DNA of 64,000 nt from Asterias rubens (taxonomy: Eukaryota; Echinodermata; Asteroidea; Forcipulatida; Asteriidae), in the NCBI RefSeq assembly GCF_902459465.1, contig NC_047067.1, positions 21,761,680-21,825,679 of the forward strand, written 5' to 3'. The notes below the pieces were generated by a model that was not told the origin of the DNA, did not search any database, and saw only the letters and a program-made list of their open reading frames with translations. Below, piece after piece: positions 59,701-64,000 of the stretch; positions within the stretch are counted from its first letter, which is position 1, and each line of letters opens with the position of its first letter. The position numbers were made by a program, and so were the translations under genes.

Positions 59701-61831
59701 GTATTAGATGCAGAAACGACGACCTGCTGCAGCCGCTGCTGCTGCTGTGCTAGGCTGATGCCATCGGCTGGCATGTCAGAATCTTGTTCGGCATGCACAC
59801 GGCTCTGTCTCATCTGATAGTAAAACAACACCACATCATAATCAGCTTTTCTTTTTGTTTTGATATGTAAACATAGGTCTATATGGAAATTTGTGAAGCT
59901 GTCAATTGTTTCCGAAATGTTGGTCATCATAATGGTTAAACTGCAGGACTTACAATCACAGGGTTGGGTTCGAATCCTAACCGCGCTAATTTCAAGTTGA
60001 CTATAAGTATATTGTCGTCTGGTTACTGAATCACATTTATTACCGGTGTAACTCCTAAACATAGCGAAAAACAAATGTTTGTATATGAGAGATTGGCTGT
60101 TGCCATCTTGGTGTTTATATCCCCTTGTGGGAGTTTGCCATGATCCCTTAATGGGAAGATCATCTGAACAAACAAACAAACAAACAAACAAACAAACAAA
60201 TACTCATGTACATACTTTTCTACCACTACCACAAACCTTACTTGATTGTATTATTTCAAATCCTACACATGTACATATTGTTATGGCAAAACTTACTTGA
60301 TTGTATCTCTACCAAACATAAATTTTAAAATCCTACACACATGGTGTTACTGCAAACCTTACTAGGTTGTATCTCCGCCATGCAAAGTTTCAAAACTTTT
60401 ACATAGTGTTACCACGAACCTTACAAAAGTAAATCTCCACCAATATCCACCATACAAACTTTTAACTTAACCCAGTAATTCTACTTACTCGTAGGCATTT
60501 GAAGAAACGAGAACACATTTTCTGTGAAGCGATTTACAACATCGACATTGTAACATTGTAACTCACAATGCAAGTACGGCTGCAACACACAGCCAGCAAC
60601 AAATACCACAGAAAAACCTGCCTTAATAAAATATGTGGTTCTTTCATTTATGAGTCACTAATGATAAAGGAACACGTTTCAGCATAACAGAGATTGCATA
60701 CTTTGAAAGGGGTTTGCAGTTTTATTGTTCCGTTTTTCACCACAGTTGTTCAGTAGAGAGTTTTGTTGTTGTTAAAGTGGACTGCGCGCTTGACTGAACT
60801 CAGAGCTCAAATATAAACAGCTTACTGACACTGGACGAAAGCTGTGCTGAATGGAAGGCTCTTTGCTGGGTAGACTCTTGAAGAACGAGGTTTGAGTTTT
60901 TATAGTCGGATTTGAAATGTGTTCCAACACAGTCCGATCATAGAGAAAGTTAGGTCCGTCAGAGCATACCGACTTGAACTGTAACTAAGTTTCTTGTACT
61001 TTTTGTGAAAACTCTTTTTTTTCTTTTTCTGATAACAATTTAAAAAAGAACAAGTTTTGATACAAAAACAGGAAAAAAAGAAGTGACATTTAGAAAAAGA
61101 CTTGTTGATGGTTTAATCACGGAGGACGGTTTTTGTTTGAATAACCTTTTAAAGTGACTTTTTAGGTACTTTTTAAATAACTTTTGTTGCTTAATTTTAC
61201 AAGCACAACTTTTGGTACACATTTGGTAATTACTCAAAACAAATATTAACTTAAAAACTGACTTGATAAAGAGCATTGGAGAGCTGGTGGTAGTATAAAA
61301 CATTGTGAGAAACCGCTCCCTCTGAAGTAACGTAGTTTTTCAGAAAGAGGTAATTTCTCACTAAAATAAAAAAAAACTTCTAGCTAGAAGTCTTTTATTC
61401 TTTTCTAAAAGCACACAAGTTCCCCAACAAGTGTGTTTTTTCTTGCATAATTTTCTTGCAACTTCGATGACCAATTGAGCCCAAATTTTCACAGGCTTGT
61501 TATTTTATGGTTATGATGGGATACACCAAGTGAGAAGACTGGTCTTTGACAATTACCAAACGTGTACCCTCCCTTTAATCAAAAGTTATTTTAAAACCAA
61601 ATAACCCGAGGTTCAAGTAGAGAAAGAGGTAGGCCTGGTGAAGTTTAAAATAACAATAATTTATATTTTTCAAACTCAATTTTGTAACAATACTAAACTA
61701 CTATACAGAAAGATTCAAATGACTGTTTCACCACAAAATTTGCAAAAATATCAAATGAATCATCTTTATGAATTAAGAATGAGTTGTGGATTCCGTACCT
61801 GCGATTCAGAACCATCCATCATCATGGGCAT
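47725..61831 (-). CDS. INVS: Inversin (INVS/NPHP2), ankyrin-repeat and IQ protein, 19 coding exons
   Basis: In transcript order: 61799-61831, 59612-59813, 58176-58342, 57235-57408, 56780-56845, 56376-56480, 55615-55725, 54882-55064, 54191-54359, 53383-53438, 52779-52878, 52521-52572, 51982-52159, 51249-51565, 50170-50853, 49274-49542, 48530-48622, 48210-48299, 47725-47798. They give 1040 aa (human 1065). Ankyrin repeats fill about residues 57-590. An IQ motif follows (IRVQAYFRGYRVRK, about 603-616), then a polar linker and a second IQ core (AAVIQKSWRK, about 856-865). The conserved RTPLQCASY corresponds to the known first D-box. In the family, inversin forms the inversin compartment of the cilium and inhibits canonical Wnt signalling through Dishevelled. 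The first exon gives MPMMMDGSESQ and a Q-rich stretch not typical of vertebrates. Confidence 0.93.
48841..48877. repeat. Poly-C tract, INVS intron 16
   Basis: A run of about 20 C, two G and seven more C. Length in such a tract is prone to sequencing error. It has no coding role. Confidence 0.85.
48966..49153. mobile_element. 188-bp palindromic MITE, INVS intron 16
   Basis: The ends GGGGTGGATTTCACAAAGGT and ACCTTTGTGAAATCCACCCC are exact inverted repeats. Internal blocks of CCTAACTTAGGACTAGTCCT type recur in both orientations. A diverged relative lies at 53795-53970. Confidence 0.9.
49421..49462 (-). repeat. In-frame 12-bp coding repeat in INVS exon 16
   Basis: About three and a half units of GCTCTGGGGTGT (with one C variant) encode PRAHPRAHPRAHPRA. 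The unit is a multiple of three, so copy-number change keeps the frame. It lies in the poorly conserved C-terminal region. Confidence 0.9.
49631..49918. mobile_element. Complex hairpin element, INVS intron 15
   Basis: TTATCACACAAGCACGAGTG (49631) mirrors CGAGCGCGCGTGTGATAA (ending 49755). A second pair joins ATGTATTTATCTTCAAGCAC to TACTTGAAGATAAAGCAC near 49885. Long open frames across it are shadows. No exon for the missing inversin segment is found here. Confidence 0.7.
51055..51220. mobile_element. Diverged family A hairpin element, INVS intron 14
   Basis: CAGCTAAGCACAAAACAATT, TTACCAGCCAAAACACTGCA and CCTTAGCAGAAATCTGATAA follow the order of family A, but the GGGCCC ends are lost. Confidence 0.55.
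52229..52515 (+). mobile_element. Dispersed repeat (family G) ending at the INVS exon 12 donor
   Basis: AAGGCACTAGGCACTATTGG, GAGAGCTGTTGATAGTATAA, CCCTCTGAAGTAATGTAGTT and CAATTGAGCCCAAA (52502-52515) match the 61205-61575 copy. Homology stops at 52515, which is position +6 of the intron after INVS exon 12. Confidence 0.8.
53000..53155 (+). mobile_element. Degraded tRNA-derived SINE-like element, INVS intron 10
   Basis: CCAGTGGACATCTGCTGTAG, ATAGATTTAAATCCTGCTTG (worn B box) and a tail GGGCGCTATATAAAAGCTGT ending in TATTATT. It resembles the 30545-30850 family. Confidence 0.55.
53795..53970. mobile_element. Palindromic MITE related to the 188-bp element, INVS intron 9
   Basis: GCCGTCGATTTCACCAAACT mirrors GTTTCATGAAATCGGCTGC. 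Inside are TTACTTAGGATTAATCTTCG and its partner GAGTTAGGATTAATCCTAC, with TAGGACGAGTT blocks. Confidence 0.75.
54470..54845. mobile_element. Two family A hairpin elements back to back, INVS intron 8
   Basis: The first runs from about 54470 (GCCGATTTCATTGAGCTGCT) to 54660 (AGCCCTATGAAATTGGGAC). The second runs from 54664 (GGGCCTAGTTTCATAGAGCT) to 54845 (AGCTCAATGAAACTGGTCCC). They almost touch, which suggests insertion into or next to a pre-existing copy. Confidence 0.75.
55200..55370 (-). mobile_element. Truncated tRNA-derived SINE-like element, minus strand, INVS intron 7
   Basis: On the minus strand GGCATGGTTGGCTTGTGCAT, then a B box GGTTCGATTCCCGGCCAGGG, then GTGAGTTGAGTTGTGCGTTG. It matches the head half of the 37744-38076 copy and is fused at 55200 to another SINE head (55135-55200). 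Confidence 0.7.
55904..56121. mobile_element. 218-bp MITE with GGGTGTGTTCG ends, INVS intron 6
   Basis: GGGTGTGTTCGTTTAGCTTC mirrors GAAGCTAAACGAATGCACCC, followed inward by CCTGGGTCGACCC on both sides. TTT flanks it on each side, which could be a 3-bp target duplication. Element class is not certain. Confidence 0.85.
56922..57067. repeat. Tandem duplication, 73-bp unit, INVS intron 4
   Basis: Units at 56922-56994 and 56995-57067 begin GACCAGGGGCAGGGAGGGGA and differ by about two bases, so the duplication is recent. A third, weaker partial unit may follow. It lies about 75 bases upstream of exon 5. Confidence 0.88.
57601..57704 (+). mobile_element. tRNA-derived SINE fragment, INVS intron 3
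   Basis: CCAGATAGCTCAGTAATGGT and CGGCACGTTAAACTGAAGGT match the head of the 26942-27085 and 59225-59362 elements. The B box is worn. The 181-bp MITE (57705-57885) follows at once. Confidence 0.6.
57705..57885. mobile_element. 181-bp MITE with long inverted repeats, INVS intron 3
   Basis: AAGGCCGAGTCACACTGCAG mirrors CTGCAGTGTGACTCGGCCTT. The arms go on through ACGATAACGATCACGACGCA and GAACGCATTCTATTGGTTGA with only small mismatches, so most of the element is one hairpin. Confidence 0.92.
58456..58622. mobile_element. Family A hairpin element, INVS intron 2
   Basis: Ends GGGCCCAATTTCATAGAGCA and GCAGCTCTTTGAAATTGGGC, with GCTAAGCAAAAATAAGCAGG between them. Confidence 0.8.
58838..59102. mobile_element. 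265-bp hairpin with 21-bp perfect end repeats, INVS intron 2
   Basis: Positions 58838-58858 are the exact reverse complement of 59082-59102 (core ATATCAATATAAACCAC). Nested inside are AGGCCTGGAATTT with AAATTCCAGGCCT, and a tight hairpin of GGAAACTGACTGGGTAAATT with its partner at 59061-59079. The middle has GGCCTTGGTGCCCTTGC. Confidence 0.85.
59190..59362 (+). mobile_element. tRNA-derived SINE with intact A and B boxes, INVS intron 2
   Basis: ACAAAGATATTGACAAAATA, GATAGTTCAGTTGGTAGAGC, CGGCACGTTAATCCGGAGGT and GGTTCGAATCCCACTC. It is nearly identical to 26942-27085, which points to recent activity of this family. Confidence 0.75.
59374..59575. mobile_element. Hairpin form of the family D repeat, INVS intron 2
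   Basis: GTGAGGTTTGGGGTAGCAAC, GTGTATCTCTTAAGAGTCGT and GGTTGACAACTCAATG are mirrored by CGTTGAGTTGTCAACAGTCG, AAGAGATACACACATTGTG and CAATCCCTCGCC. It ends about 35 bases before the INVS exon 2 donor. Confidence 0.75.
59925..60204 (+). mobile_element. SINE-like element with (AAAC)n tail, INVS intron 1
   Basis: CAATCACAGGGTTGGGTTCG (B box GGTTCGAATCC), then GAGAGATTGGCTGTTGCCAT, GGGAAGATCATCTGAACAAA and repeated AAAC. It is a better preserved copy of the 5655-5934 element and shows the tRNA-like head clearly. Confidence 0.7.
61205..61575 (+). mobile_element. Dispersed repeat (family G), longest copy, INVS intron 1
   Basis: TTGGTAATTACTCAAAACAA at the start is mirrored by TTGACAATTACCAAACGTGT at the end, giving terminal inverted repeats. 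Inside are CCCTCTGAAGTAACGTAGTT, AACAAGTGTGTTTTTTCTTG and CAATTGAGCCCAAATTTTCA. Confidence 0.75.
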
Positions 61832-62608
61832 GTTGCATTAAGGTTTATCGCGAATAGCAAAATATCAAGCGAGGGCGCTGTTGAACCCACACAAAGATAT
61901 AGGCGATGCGTGCGCGAGTCGTGCATGACAACATACACCGCATAGCAAACTGCCCCATCTGCCTACCCACAACGCATTGCGGTTCTGAATCGCGATAAAC
62001 CATGTATTGTTTACATTTTTTGTTTCAATAAATACTTCTGAAAGGGATTTCAGCAAAGAACGAGGAGCCAGGAACAGTTCAGAATTGAAGAATATTAACA
62101 TCATTTGTAAATTGTATGTGCCTTTTTGTCATCACTAAACAAAAATCCCGAAAATCGATCCCTCGAAACCGAATCCTCTGAATGAAACAGTGAAACTAAA
62201 AAATTAAAGCCATCATAATCATTGCTGTGAGTTTTGGTCATGCTGGTTTTAATATTCATCATAAATTAAACTGAATAAAGAACGTGAGTCACTTGAATAA
62301 GAGTCAGATTGGCAGAATTACATACTAAACAACTTACATGTCGTTCCTTTTCTTTTCTTGCTCGTTTCGTCACTTTTGGTCACACTTTTTGGAGCATGTT
62401 GTTGTCATAGTGCTGTACACAGAATTCTTTCAATCAAAATGAGGCTTCAGTGAAACTGTATAGCGCCCTCTGTCGGTAAGGCATAACACACAACTACAAC
62501 ATCAGCATTTTGGGTGTTGAATGAAAAGACGATGAACGAAGTAAACCTACAAAATATCACTCAAGAAGTCACCAAAATACATCTTTGTGATTACTCCATA
62601 AAGTACAG
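61832..62608. promoter_or_regulatory. Divergent promoter region between INVS and the zinc-finger gene
   Basis: No coding exon. The INVS start (61831) and the zinc-finger start (62609) are 777 bases apart, head to head. An inverted repeat joins GGTTTATCGCGAAT (61842) to TGAATCGCGATAAACC (61985-62000). A GTAAGTTG donor on the minus strand near 62338 may end a non-coding INVS exon at about 62339-62420; this is a guess. No TATA box and no good RFX X-box were found. Confidence 0.45.
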
Positions 62609-64000
62609 ATGGCCGAAGACTGCAAGGTAAAATAAAGATGTTAAGGCGTACCCAATACCGATATAGTATTGGTGTAATTTGTAAGATAAATCTTGTACTT
62701 TTTAGACACTACATTTTTTTGCACTGCAGTTGCACTTGTTTTAAGAGTTAGTTAACTTATTTTACACAGTCTTCTTATTAATTAGCTAGACGTTTTATAA
62801 AATCACATCAAAGAAAATGGTCACTTGGGGATTTGACGAAATTAACTAATACTAGCATAAGGTTTATCACAAATACGGCCTGGTTGGTTATGCAAAATGG
62901 TAGAATAGAAAGCAGTCTTGTAATGACGTTTGTGGAAGGGCACTTTCTCTTTAGGAAAAAAGAAAGGTAATGTTTCCATTTCCTTTTCACACAGTGCCTT
63001 GATTGATGCATAGTTGCCCAACTACTGTTCAGCCAAGCCCAACTATAGTTATGCCATTCCTAACTGTAGTTGGGACATCTTAACTGTAGTTGGGCCAAGC
63101 CTATAGTTGGTGCAGAACAGAGACCTGGCTGTATAAAAGTTAACATTGAGTTTAATTTCATATTTGTTTCCAGGAAGTTCAGCAGCAAGAAATCATCCGC
63201 AGAATGGAGGATGAGTTTGAAGAGCCAAGTCTAGAAACCGAAGCTGTACCTGAATCAGAATCCAATCCGCCGATTTCACCAATCCTACAAACAGCGCCCT
63301 CAACGTCTCCACCATCGGAAATACCGCCATCGCAACAACTACCGCCAACTCAAATTCTGCCACAACAATCAGCTGAGGTTTCAGTGCCCTTCCCGGCTAC
63401 ATGTGACACCACTGCATCATTCTCAACTTCTTTTATCAATCAAGGTGTTGATTTAACGGCATTCTCTGGCGGTGAGGTAGTTCCGAATATTTACGACAAC
63501 CAACAAGCCGTTCATACATGCAATAAGTGCAACAGCTGCTTCGCCAGTGCCTACGAGCTCACCGTACACTGGCAAGAAGAGCATCGAGACAATTTCAAAT
63601 GCAAACGGTGCGAACGCACTTTTGCTAAGAAACACAATTTACTGCGGCACAATTGTGTGAATGCCTGTAACATATGCGGTCAGCAGTTCACCCGACGCTA
63701 CAACCTGAAGCTTCACATGCAGATCCACGGCGACGGCTCGAAGCTCCACAAGTGTGAATACTGTGGAAAGAGCTTCACTCGCAGGTACACCCTGCTGACT
63801 CACACACGCTCGCACAGCGGTATCAAACTGTTCAAATGCAGCATCTGCGGGAAGGCCTTCACGAGACAGCACACTTTGAACTTACACATGAAGCGCCATG
63901 TCACTAAGTCAAGCTTTTACTGCAGAAGGTGCTATGCCGTGTTCACCGATGCCGTCAGCTTGCAGTTACATCGTGAAACTGAACACGCTAAAACCCCAAA
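62609..64000 (+). CDS. C2H2 zinc-finger protein, 5' part only (runs off the window)
   Basis: Exon 1 at 62609-62626 encodes MAEDCK. Exon 2 starts at 63174 after TTTCCAG and stays open to 64000, for 281 residues so far. A proline- and glutamine-rich stretch (about 25-80) precedes six zinc fingers from residue 122 on: CNKC...HWQEEH, CKRC...HNC, CNIC...HMQIH, CEYC...HTRSH, CSIC...HMKRH and CRRC...HRETEH. Finger 2 is odd: its last ligand would be a cysteine one residue after the histidine. Linkers are only partly of the TGEKP type. A nuclear DNA-binding role is inferred from the fold. No KRAB, BTB or SCAN domain is seen. The exact family is not recognised. The start rests on the ATG context (CAGATGG) and frame continuity. 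Confidence 0.8.

Noticed and set aside
61920..61945. Possible RFX X-box in the INVS promoter (GTTGTCATGCACGAC, minus strand)
   Set aside because: Mismatches the consensus in both the centre and the second half-site, so it cannot be claimed without binding data.
1..64000. CRISPR arrays, prokaryotic operons, phage or viral genes
   Set aside because: All clear coding sequence is spliced animal gene sequence; the tandem repeats lack the spacer pattern of CRISPR and no such proteins are present.

Overview
This window is animal nuclear DNA. It is AT-rich, its genes are split by many GT-AG introns, and the introns and intergenic gaps are full of short hairpin (MITE-like) elements and tRNA-derived SINE-like repeats. 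Gene structure and repeat style suggest an invertebrate deuterostome, perhaps an echinoderm or a relative. That is inference from protein similarity and repeat style; no marker here fixes the species.

Five genes lie in strictly alternating orientation. (1) TFIP11, + strand, 144-7839, 13 coding exons, 815 aa: the G-patch factor of the spliceosome-disassembly complex. (2) UTP20, - strand, 42283-9792, 52 coding exons, 2844 aa: the giant HEAT-repeat protein of the small-subunit processome. (3) A small unrecognised coiled-coil protein, + strand, 43689-45076, 3 coding exons, 108 aa. (4) Inversin (INVS), - strand, 61831-47725, 19 coding exons, 1040 aa: an ankyrin/IQ protein of the ciliary inversin compartment. 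(5) The 5' part of a C2H2 zinc-finger gene, + strand, from 62609 and still open at the window end. I rebuilt exon borders by hand from splice sites, reading-frame phase and remembered family similarity. Every exon chain closes in frame, but single borders may be off by a base or use another site.

Layout: TFIP11 and UTP20 converge on a 1.95-kb gap (7840-9791). UTP20 and the small gene diverge from 42284-43688. The small gene and INVS converge on 45077-47724. INVS and the zinc-finger gene diverge from 61832-62608. The two divergent gaps are candidate shared promoters. TFIP11 and UTP20 both serve RNA processing (spliceosome recycling and ribosome assembly); INVS acts in cilia. I see no operon-like functional unit.

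The most unusual observations are structural. Both convergent genes end in tandem arrays that duplicate their own last codons and stop. UTP20 intron 2 holds an 813-bp foldback element with arms of about 400 bp and a 9-bp target duplication. A SINE 3' tail has expanded into a five-copy minisatellite in a TFIP11 intron. A repeat element ends 5 bp from an INVS splice donor. INVS itself seems to lack the segment after its second IQ core and carries a small in-frame coding repeat. I found no CRISPR array, operon, bacterial or viral gene, and no convincing standalone RNA gene.
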